Shown: piece by piece, positions 1-6,520 of the stretch
How the letters are laid out: the number at the start of each line of letters is the position of its first letter
Position numbering within the stretch: the first letter of the stretch is position 1
Assembly: GCF_016918505.1 (NCBI RefSeq)
Contig: NZ_JAFFPZ010000014.1
Span: 1 to 64,000 of the forward strand
Length of the DNA stretch: 64,000 nt
Direction: 5' to 3'
Source: Desulforhopalus vacuolatus
GTDB taxonomy: Bacteria; Desulfobacterota; Desulfobulbia; Desulfobulbales; Desulfocapsaceae
Notes under the pieces: model-generated
The model's database searches: none
What the model saw: only the letters and a program-made list of their open reading frames with translations
What the model was told of the DNA's origin: nothing
Made by a program: the position numbers and the translations under genes

Positions 1-2
1 GT

Positions 3-938
3 GTAGGAATCCGTCATGACCTTGGAATGGACATAAATTACCGGGCATACAAACTTGGTAATCCTGCCACCGGGGGTCCCGGCTCCAGAGGCTCAGTGCA
101 AATGGTTGAAGGCGGCCCCTGGCGGCCTGAGGAGTTTGCTGACGCTGGCGGCCCACCGGTTGATGCTCCTTCTGGTGATGGCGCACCAGGGGGGCCTCCA
201 GGGGGGCCTCCAGGGGGTGGCAAAGGCAAAAAAGGTGGGCCGCCTCCAGGATTTAGCAGCAATCCGGTTGGAGGTTCATCGGCTGGAATGTCAATCCATA
301 AGTCAGAGGGTCTGGTTCCCATAAACGATAAATGTGAGTCCAATATCCCGGGATTATATGCTGCCGGTGATGCACTTGGTTCATATATGGCCGGGGCAAT
401 CTATACCCAGATCGGATCCTCACTTGCCGGTTCTGCCGTACAGGGTGCAGTTGCAGGAACAGCGGCTTCCGAATACAGCAGGGACATTGACAGACCAGAA
501 ATGTCCAAAGCAGCAATGAAGAAGGTAGAGGATGAGATCCTTGCACCGTTAAAGAGAGAGGCTGGATATGGTCCTGCCTGGGTAACGCAGACTCTGCAGG
601 GAATTATGATTCCAAATTTTGTGCTCTACATAAAAAAAGAAAGTCTCTTGAAGGCCTCCCTGGTTTTTATTGAAGAGCTGCGGGATCATCATATACCAAT
701 GCTGAGAGCTGCAGATATGCATGAATTACGGCTGGCTTTTGAAACCAGAAACATGATTATCAGCGCAGAGATGAAGCTCAAGGCATCAATTATGCGTACA
801 GAGAGTCGCTGCAGTCACTATCGACTTGATTATCCTGAAATCGATACGAAGAACTGGAATGCCTGGATTAACATCTCCAAAGGGGCTGACGGTTCAATGC
901 AGCTCGAAAAACAGCCTTTTGACAGCTGGCCGGGTTGA
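3..938 (+). CDS. FAD-dependent fumarate reductase/succinate dehydrogenase-type flavoprotein, C-terminal part (partial)
   Basis: The frame is open to the left window edge, so this is the last 311 residues of a longer protein. The stretch around 300-480 reads as the FAD-binding end of the FRD/SDH/L-aspartate oxidase flavoprotein family, with the pattern IPGLYAAGDALG. The tail TESRCSHYRLDYPEID matches the usual R-x-E-S-R...H-x-R-x-D-Y-P signature of the family's C-terminal helical domain. The substrate cannot be told from this part. A Gly/Pro-rich low-complexity insert of about 35 residues (bases 147-255) sits just before the FAD-binding segment and is not normal for the family. The stop codon TGA (936-938) shares its A with the first base of a repeat element, so that element may have supplied the stop. 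Confidence 0.75.
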   Translation, partial: VGIRHDLGMDINYRAYKLGNPATGGPGSRGSVQMVEGGPWRPEEFADAGGPPVDAPSGDGAPGGPPGGPPGGGKGKKGGPPPGFSSNPVGGSSAGMSIHKSEGLVPINDKCESNIPGLYAAGDALGSYMAGAIYTQIGSSLAGSAVQGAVAGTAASEYSRDIDRPEMSKAAMKKVEDEILAPLKREAGYGPAWVTQTLQGIMIPNFVLYIKKESLLKASLVFIEELRDHHIPMLRAADMHELRLAFETRNMIISAEMKLKASIMRTESRCSHYRLDYPEIDTKNWNAWINISKGADGSMQLEKQPFDSWPG

Positions 939-1167
939 TACCATTTACATTTTGTATTGGCGGATTCACAGACAGGGGGACGGGAAAAGGGAGACAGGAG
1001 ACAGGAAAAAGCAAAAGGCTCCGTAGAGACGACCAATTTGGGCATCTGCAGCACAACGGGCGTTTCTACAATGAGATCAATTTTACATCCTGTTTATCCA
1101 TTCCTCATCGTCAAAAAAGATGTCCACGCAATCGCGTTCTCTGGTCAGTAAAAAATGTGATTGGTAT
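938..1167 (+). mobile_element. MITE-like element family A, copy 1 (purine-tract type)
   Basis: The copy starts ATACCATT and ends ATTGGTAT, giving complementary ends. Inside are a purine-only tract built of GGGAGAC/AGGAGAC-like units (975-1019) and a right part that recurs in other copies (TTTATCCATTCCTCATCG, then AAAAAAGATGTCCACG). It carries no gene. About 87 percent of it by eye is shared with the copy at 4286-4527. Its first base is the last base of the preceding stop codon. Confidence 0.8.
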
Positions 1168-1191
1168 GATTGCTTTTTGCGGAATATCGTG

Positions 1192-1233
1192 AAACCTCCA
1201 TGGGTGAGCAGATTGCTTTTCCCATGGAGGTTT
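1192..1233. other. Long perfect hairpin between flavoprotein and methyltransferase genes
   Basis: AAACCTCCATGGG at 1192-1204 pairs with CCCATGGAGGTTT at 1221-1233, a 13-bp perfect stem with a 16-nt loop. It lies downstream of both converging genes, so it may end transcription from either side, but there is no clear T run after it on either strand. The gene-free stretch 1168-1345 holds nothing else I recognise. Confidence 0.5.
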
Positions 1234-1345
1234 GTGATTCATACAATGCTTCAAGATGAAACTGAAGAAAGTCACCCTCTGAGCCAGGCAGCGTGTTTCA
1301 CGTTGTATCCGGGGAGATTTCCCATCTGTTGCTCTCAACCCGTTA

Positions 1346-1930
1346 TCATGCGGGAAGAGAGGATTTTTCTCCAATAACCAGGAAGTGTTTTTTCAGATCG
1401 TTGTACATGCCCGTCTGCTCAAATCCTGCATTTATCAATTGTTCTTCAACCTGTTCCGGGAAAAATCTGATTGTGACAGGAGGTCCCTCCGACATCTCCT
1501 CCTTTTTCCAATCAGCAATAAAGATTTTTCCACCGGGCTTGAGAAGCCTGTGTGCCTCTCTGAGCATCAGAGCCTGGTTATGTAATTCGTGATACAGGTT
1601 TATCATAAACACCAGATCTGCAATTCCGTTATCAAGGGGGATTGCGTTTTCTTCGGTTTTTAACGGAATAATATTTGGGTATTTTTCCGGAATATTCTCC
1701 TTGAGCCAGTTGTACATTACGTCAGAAGAGTCGCAGGCATAGATAATCTCTGGCTGATATTTCTGCAGAAAAGCAATGCTGTAAAGGGCCGTTCCCGCGC
1801 CGATGTCAACAAGAACGTTCGGCTTTCCCATGGCCAGCTTTTCCCAGGGGTAATCGGGTGGGATATCTATTAATCTCTGGGGATTATTTAACTTCTCCAA
1901 CTTCCGTGGATCAAATTTTCTCTCTTCCAT
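1346..1930 (-). CDS. Class I SAM-dependent methyltransferase
   Basis: The protein has 194 residues from the ATG at 1930, which has AGGGA eight bases upstream. An ATG at 1984 is in frame but adds residues that do not look like family sequence. Motif I for S-adenosylmethionine binding is VDIGAGTALY at residues 41-50. The acidic motif II region YACDSSD and the post-II LKPGGKIFIADW segment are typical of the Methyltransf_11/25 group. The substrate is unknown. It is the last gene of a leftward set after the Sec-peroxiredoxin and a DsrE-like protein. Confidence 0.8.
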   Translation of the reverse strand: MEERKFDPRKLEKLNNPQRLIDIPPDYPWEKLAMGKPNVLVDIGAGTALYSIAFLQKYQPEIIYACDSSDVMYNWLKENIPEKYPNIIPLKTEENAIPLDNGIADLVFMINLYHELHNQALMLREAHRLLKPGGKIFIADWKKEEMSEGPPVTIRFFPEQVEEQLINAGFEQTGMYNDLKKHFLVIGEKSSLPA

Positions 1931-2039
1931 AATAAATCCCTGCCACTCCTCTTTTTTGCTGCTTGAATGCAGAACGCCCGGCATGCAGGGGATGTGCTGC
2001 CTGTCACCCTTATGTCGGACGTCTGTTTGAACAGGTATT

Positions 2040-2390
2040 TTAGAAATTAAAAACTTTGGATTCAGCAGCCATATCGATCAAATGTGGTCCACCGTCGAGG
2101 AGCATGTTGGGGAAAAATTTTGTTTCGTCAATCTGGCGGTTTTTAGCACAGGGAGTACAGACACCAATCGGAACATGGTTCTCTACCAGATAAGGGAGAT
2201 AATCATTCGGACAGTCACCTGTTTGTGTCTTCTGGGTAAGATATTTCTGCTTATTGGCCCATAAGACACCATCATCTATCAAAAAAATGTTTACAACATG
2301 ACCTTTGGAATGAGCAATTTTGGCGAACTGAAGACACCTCGTTGCTTGAACATTGTCATCCTGACTTAACACAAACAGAAAATTTGCCAT
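2040..2390 (-). CDS. DsrE/DsrF-like sulfur-relay family protein
   Basis: The 116-residue protein starts at 2390, with a strong GGAGG site six bases upstream. An upstream in-frame extension to 2540 looks non-coding. The N-terminal MANFLFVLSQDD and the following alternating strand/helix pattern, with IFLIDDGVLWANK around residues 35-48, fit the DsrE/DsrF/YchN fold, which acts in sulfur or persulfide transfer. Four cysteines are present (19, 60, 78, 81), the last two as a CTPC motif that could carry sulfur. It lies 168 bp downstream of the Sec-peroxiredoxin and points the same way, so a shared redox role is possible. The exact partner is unknown. Confidence 0.75.
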   Translation of the reverse strand: MANFLFVLSQDDNVQATRCLQFAKIAHSKGHVVNIFLIDDGVLWANKQKYLTQKTQTGDCPNDYLPYLVENHVPIGVCTPCAKNRQIDETKFFPNMLLDGGPHLIDMAAESKVFNF

Positions 2391-2558
2391 TTGTTCCTCC
2401 TCTCCTGGGTTACTGTTTTTTTCGTAGTGAAAACTACAACGCTTTCCTGCCCGGCAGGAGTAATCTCCTCCGTTCAGGGCTTCTGTTTCCTGCACAAAAA
2501 AATCCACTCTGACAGATTGCCGAAGTGGACTTTGCAACACCGAAAGAAAAAGGAACCT

Positions 2559-3266
2559 TTACTCGAAGGCCTCTTTAACTTTCCAGTTTTTCCAGACATT
2601 ACTGACAAGATCCGGCCCCGGTTTCAATACTGTTTTGCCCGGTTTCCAACCCGATGGGCAGACTTCCGCACTTTTCGTTGCCCGCACGTGCTGGAACGCC
2701 TGAATCTGACGCAGGGTTTCAAGCACATTACGACCAACGGGAGGAGTCAGGACTTCGAAACCGACAACAGTGCCATCCGGGTCAATGAGAAAACGACCGC
2801 GAACATCAACGCCAGCATCTTCATCATACACCCCGTACATCTCGCCAACTTTTCCGCCACCGTCTGAAAGCATGGGGAAAGGAACCTTCCCTGCGGTTAT
2901 CATTTTGCTGAGTTCATTATCAGTCCACACTTTATGTACAAAAGCACTGTCCACACTCATGGAGAGAACCTGTACACCAAGCTTTTCAAATTCTGCATTT
3001 TTTTCAGCGACCGCTGAAACTTCGGTAGCTCAGACGAATGTAAAATCGCCTGGATAAAAGCAGAGTACAACCCATTTCCCGAGGTAATCAAAAAGCTTTA
3101 CCTCAGTAAATCCTCCATCCTTATAGGCCGAGACCGCAAAGTCCGGCGCTTTTTTACCAATTCGTACCATGGGTTTTGTCTCCTTTTGGGGTTCCATTTT
3201 CTCAACCAAAGGTTTTGCCGCACTGTCTACAGAGTCATGTGCGGGACGCGAGCATCCAACTTCCAT
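2559..3266 (-). CDS. Selenocysteine-containing 2-Cys peroxiredoxin (AhpC/Prx1 type), TGA decoded as Sec79
   Basis: The gene reads as one AhpC/Prx1-type peroxiredoxin of 235 residues only if the in-frame TGA at 3032-3030 is read through. The TGA falls exactly at the peroxidatic cysteine position: [12 protein letters not shown], where the family normally has VCPTE. The frame continues without shift through [32 protein letters not shown] and the resolving cysteine in [11 protein letters not shown] (Cys203). A bacterial SECIS-like hairpin follows the TGA (separate entry). The start at 3266 has GGGAGG five bases upstream; an ATG at 3296 is also in frame. Bacterial selenoprotein peroxiredoxins are an established group. 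The protein reduces hydrogen and organic peroxides, and selenium would raise its reactivity. A gene caller will split it into two false fragments. The upstream partner reductase is not in the window. Confidence 0.93.
3002..3032 (-). promoter_or_regulatory. UGA Sec codon and bacterial SECIS hairpin in the peroxiredoxin gene
   Basis: On the minus strand the TGA at 3032-3030 is followed by 10 bases and then TTTCAGC-GGTC-GCTGAAA (3019-3002), a perfect 7-bp stem with a 4-nt loop. The loop starts with G and reads GGUC, like the SelB-binding loop of E. coli fdhF. The distance from UGA to loop is 17 nt, inside the range known for bacterial SECIS elements. The hairpin lies within the coding sequence, as expected for bacteria. 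Confidence 0.88.
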
Positions 3267-3324
3267 TTTTGCCTCCCATGAAAAGTTGTTTATCACTCCT
3301 GATTCAGGAATGATTACTAAATAA

Positions 3325-3352
3325 AGAATAGAACAAATATAGGAAATATCAA
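3325..3352 (-). promoter_or_regulatory. Candidate sigma-70 promoter of the peroxiredoxin set
   Basis: On the minus strand TTGATA (3352-3347) and TATTCT (3330-3325) are 16 bases apart, about 60 bases upstream of the peroxiredoxin start. A small palindrome CCTGTTTAACAGG lies just upstream at 3363-3375 and could be an operator. No known regulator box is clearly present. Confidence 0.4.
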
Positions 3353-3560
3353 TATCTATTTTCCTGTTTAACAGGCTGATTCTATCTTAGCGAAGTGGGG
3401 AGAGGGTACAGTCCAGGACGTTTTTTCAATTCGTTGCAACCTTTTTAAGTTCTGTATTGACCTTTATTTGTTTTCACCACCCCTTATATTGGTTGTTGAG
3501 TTCTACTCAAGACAGTAAAGCAAAATGACACCATCCATCCAAAATCAAGGGAGACATTCC

Positions 3561-4214
3561 ATGAACATCGTTGAAGCGGCTGAAAAACGTTACTCTACCA
3601 AAAAATTTGATCCCCGCAGAAAACTCACTGAAGAGCAGATTGGACAGCTGAAAACCCTGCTGCGCCTGAGTCCTTCCAGCGTCAATTCACAGCCGTGGCA
3701 TTTTATCATTGCCAGTACTGACGAAGGGCTGGCACGTATCGCCAAAGGGGTGCAGGGAGCTTTTGCCTTTAATGAGCCCAAAGTGAAGGATGCTTCTCTC
3801 TCCGTTGTTTTCTGTGCGAAAACAGATATTGATGAAAAATATCTGAAACACGTGCTGGATGTTGAAGAGAAGGGTGGACGCCTGCCGAACGAGGAAGTGA
3901 AAGCGCAGATCAATGCCGGTCGCACTTATTTTGTGAACGTACACCGCTTTGATTTGAAAGATGTGAATCACTGGATGGAGAAGCAGGTCTATCTCAATAT
4001 GGGGACACTGCTTCTCGGAGCTGCTGCTCTGGGGATTGATGCTGTGCCCATGGAAGGGATTGACGCCAGGGCCATGGATGAAGAATTTGGCCTGCGTGAA
4101 AAAGGGTTTACTGCGGTGGCGGTTCTCTCTTTTGGTTACCGGGCCGAAGACGATCTTAATGCCAAAGCACCGAAAGTCCGCTTTGCAGAGGATGAGATTT
4201 TCACCATCCTTTAA
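3561..4214 (+). CDS. nfsB: NfsB-type oxygen-insensitive NAD(P)H nitroreductase / dihydropteridine reductase
   Basis: The protein is 217 residues, the same length as E. coli NfsB, and similar along its whole length: KRYSTKKFDP near the start, LLRLSPSSVNSQPWHFIIAST for FMN binding, EKQVYLNMGTLLLGAAALGIDAVPMEG in the middle and FGLREKGFTAVAV near the end. The family is an FMN flavoenzyme that reduces nitroaromatics and quinones with NAD(P)H. The start at 3561 has GGGAG upstream and fits the family; an in-frame ATG at 3525 would add 12 extra residues. It is divergent from the Sec-peroxiredoxin. A family B half-repeat begins six bases after the stop. Confidence 0.92.
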   Translation: MNIVEAAEKRYSTKKFDPRRKLTEEQIGQLKTLLRLSPSSVNSQPWHFIIASTDEGLARIAKGVQGAFAFNEPKVKDASLSVVFCAKTDIDEKYLKHVLDVEEKGGRLPNEEVKAQINAGRTYFVNVHRFDLKDVNHWMEKQVYLNMGTLLLGAAALGIDAVPMEGIDARAMDEEFGLREKGFTAVAVLSFGYRAEDDLNAKAPKVRFAEDEIFTIL

Positions 4215-4219
4215 TTGAA

Positions 4220-4275
4220 GGGAACCTTGAAACAGCCTGCATTCGTTCATATTCGAGGCACAGCAGGAGAATTAC
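4220..4275 (+). repeat. Family B half element after nfsB
   Basis: It begins GGGAACCTTGAAACAGCC, followed by a TTCGTTCATATTCGAGG block, and matches the left part of the full family B copies. The right half is missing here. Confidence 0.7.
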
Positions 4276-4285
4276 TGCAGGGATA

Positions 4286-4527
4286 ATCCCATTTACATTT
4301 TGTATTGGCGGATTCAAAGCCAGGGGCGAGAAAAGGGAGACGGGAGACGGGAGACGGGAGACAGGAAAAAGCAAAAGACTCCGTAGAGGCGACCAATTTG
4401 GGCATCTCCAGCACAACGGGTGTTTCTACAATGAGATCAATTTTACATCCTCTTTATCCATTCCTCATCGCCAAAAAAGATCTCCACGAAATCGCGTTCT
4501 CTGGTCAGTAAAAAATGTGATTGGGAT
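4286..4527 (+). mobile_element. MITE-like element family A, copy 2 (purine-tract type)
   Basis: Closest to copy 1. Its ends are ATCCCATT and ATTGGGAT: both changed from the usual ATACC/GGTAT in a way that keeps them complementary. The purine tract contains four perfect tandem GGGAGAC units (about 4335-4362), more than in copy 1. It contains no gene. The following stretch 4528-4793 holds a family B fragment (about 4530-4580, with GATATCAAAGCCTGGAGC and TGACTGTAAC) and a second, minus-strand purine tract (about 4697-4760). Confidence 0.8.
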
Positions 4528-4793
4528 AACTTTGATATCAAAGCCTGGAGCTTCCCTCCGAGGATAATTGTTTGACTGTAACTAACATCCGTTGTGGGAT
4601 GAGACTGTTTCGAGGTACTTTTGTGAAAGACGGAACAGCGAAAAAAGGCATTTTATATAAAACCTTTCGCCTGTTTCGTTGACCATCCAATTTTTGGTTT
4701 TCCGTCTTTTGCCTGCCTCCCGTCTCCCCTTTCTCCCGTCCTTCCGCCTTTTGTTTTTCCACAGGTTTTTGAGAAGTTACAAAAAAAGTTGTT

Positions 4794-5064
4794 ATACCAT
4801 TTACATTTTGTATTAACCAGAGAACGAGTAAAGATAGAACAACAGCAATTCTCTGTTTAATTTTAAAATCTTTTTTAAAGTTTTTTGCCTTTATTCGCAT
4901 GTTTAGAGCTTTTATTCGTTGGCAAAAAGTTTTTCGCTGTTCCGTCTTTTGCTTTTCCCTGTCTCCCGTCTCCTTTCTCCTGTCTCCCATCCCCCTGCCT
5001 TTGAATTCGCCAATAGAAAGTGAAAATGGCATTTAGTACGGTCACAACTTAATAGGAATGGTAT
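4794..5064 (-). mobile_element. MITE-like element family A, copy 3 (purine-tract type, inverted)
   Basis: Read on the minus strand it starts ATACCATTCCTATTAAGTTG and ends with GTAAATGGTAT. It is almost identical to the copy at 62073-62342, including the purine tract and the A/T-rich part with GTTGTTCTATCTTTACTCG. It carries no gene. With copy 2 and the fragments between them it fills nearly the whole gap between nfsB and the stress protein gene. Confidence 0.8.
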
Positions 5065-5197
5065 TAACTCTGGACTATAGCGTGAATTTCACCTTCACAC
5101 ATTGAATTCAATTTTGACTTTCCATAATGAATCGTCTACCTTGAAAAGAGAGAATATTTGAGCTGTTTTATAACCCCTTAAAGGAGGAGGAATACAG

Positions 5198-5596
5198 ATG
5201 TATAAAACTATTCTTTGCGCAATAGAAGCTTCCCCGGAAGGGAAGGAAGTCCTCTCTAAAGCTGCTGAACTGGCAGCCCTCTACGGCAGTAAGCTTCTGG
5301 TAATACATGTTTTACCGTATTCGGTCCTGCCAAAAGATTATCAAAAAGAATTAAAAAAAGAGGTCTCTCCGAAGGTACATGAAATTCTCAAGTCGGTCGG
5401 GGTGCCCGACAAGGACTGTTTTATTAAGACAGGCAAGCCCTATTCCAGAATCTGCCGGGAGGCGGAAAAGAGGAATGCCGATTTGATTATTCTCGGAACA
5501 CACTCGAAAAAAGGTGTTCGCAGCATGCTTGGTTCCACCGCCCATGGTGTCTGTAATTACGCCAAATGTGATGTGACACTGTTCAGAATCTGCTGA
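5198..5596 (+). CDS. Universal stress protein, UspA family
   Basis: The single-domain protein has 132 residues. It starts KTILCAIEASPEGKEVLSKAAELA and has the C-terminal nucleotide-binding signature LGTHSKKGVRSMLGSTAHGV, the G-2x-G-9x-G(S/T) pattern of ATP-binding UspA proteins. The ribosome binding site AAGGAGGAGG is unusually strong. Such proteins bind ATP or AMP and support survival under stress. The gene stands alone between repeats and the Kef gene set. Confidence 0.9.
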   Translation: MYKTILCAIEASPEGKEVLSKAAELAALYGSKLLVIHVLPYSVLPKDYQKELKKEVSPKVHEILKSVGVPDKDCFIKTGKPYSRICREAEKRNADLIILGTHSKKGVRSMLGSTAHGVCNYAKCDVTLFRIC

Positions 5597-5884
5597 GGGG
5601 TCACCTGATCTTTTCGAGGATCGTTCTCTTCGTTATTTTTTTCAACTACGCGCGTCGGCAAAAGGGTGGTTCCCTGTAATTTCATCCTTTCCGCCGGCGA
5701 CGTTGAAGTCGGCTGCTGTCTCTCTCCGTTTATCCTTCTCTTCTCCAATTGCACTTTGCCGTTTTCCTCTTCTTCATCCCGGGGTACTGTAGACGTGGGT
5801 GCAGCGGAAGCACTTTTTCCGTTACGGCCTTCTTCTGGATCAGGGTGCTGTTATTCACGAAACATTTTCAAAATAGAGATCTGC

Positions 5885-6520
5885 ATGAACAAAATTCTTT
5901 TACTCCTGGCTCATCCAGCCTTCGGTCGTTCCGTTGCCAACGCTGCACTGTATTCTGCGGTGGAGGGGATGGAAGGGGTCACCTGCCGTGATCTTTATGA
6001 CCTCTCCCCCGATTTTTTTATTGATGTTGAAAAAGAGCAGGAGCTGCTGCTTGCCCATGACATCATCCTTCAACAGTATCCTCTCTTCTGGTACTCGACC
6101 CCCTCGCTGCTTAAAGAGTGGACGGATCTCGTTTTTGAGCATGGCTGGGCCTATGGCAGTGACGGGGAGTCGTTGCGGGGAAAATATTTCATGCAGGCGA
6201 TTACCACCGGCAGTGAGGCCGAGACCTACGCCTGGGGCGAGCGCAGTTCCATGCCGCTGGTCAGCTATCTTGCACCGCAGAGGGCTACTGCCCGGCTCTG
6301 TGGCATGCACTGGCTGCCGCCCTTCGTCGCTGCGGGAGTTCACTTCGAAAGCAGGGCGGTACTGGCCCGTGAGGGGCAGCGCTATCGCCGTTTGCTTGAG
6401 GCACTGCAGCAGTGCAGCCAGCTTGAGGAACTGGCAGAGAAATATCGAATTACTGACGGCCCGGTACCGGAGGCGAACGCCCTTGATCGGGATCTCTTGA
6501 AGGGAGAGTCTAATGGATAA
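5885..6520 (+). CDS. KefF/KefG-type NAD(P)H-dependent quinone reductase (Kef ancillary protein)
   Basis: The 211-residue flavodoxin-like protein starts MNKILLLLAHP at 5885; a longer in-frame extension to 5666 has no family similarity. The sequences LLAHPAFGRSVANAAL, QYPLFWYSTPSLLKEWTDLVFEHGWAYG and the ITTGS segment are typical of KefF/KefG and MdaB-like FMN quinone reductases. In enterobacteria these bind and activate KefC or KefB. Here the gene overlaps the start of a Kef antiporter by 8 bp, which supports the same partnership. The ribosome binding site is weak. Confidence 0.88.
   Translation: MNKILLLLAHPAFGRSVANAALYSAVEGMEGVTCRDLYDLSPDFFIDVEKEQELLLAHDIILQQYPLFWYSTPSLLKEWTDLVFEHGWAYGSDGESLRGKYFMQAITTGSEAETYAWGERSSMPLVSYLAPQRATARLCGMHWLPPFVAAGVHFESRAVLAREGQRYRRLLEALQQCSQLEELAEKYRITDGPVPEANALDRDLLKGESNG

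Noticed and set aside
938-1167. Small proteins encoded inside family A copies
   Set aside because: Frames such as those containing RMDTDKHE or VHSCPFVVPFV arise from the repeat itself on both strands, lack ribosome sites and are broken differently in each copy.
2559-3296. Peroxiredoxin read as two genes or a pseudogene with a nonsense mutation
   Set aside because: The stop is TGA, sits exactly on the catalytic Cys codon, the frame and all other motifs are intact, and a SECIS-like hairpin follows.
4335-4362. Short regular repeats as a CRISPR array
   Set aside because: The units are 7 bp, contiguous and without spacers.
5666-5884. A longer N-terminus for the KefG-like protein
   Set aside because: The first 73 codons have no family similarity and unusual composition; MNKILLLLAHP at 5885 is the typical start.
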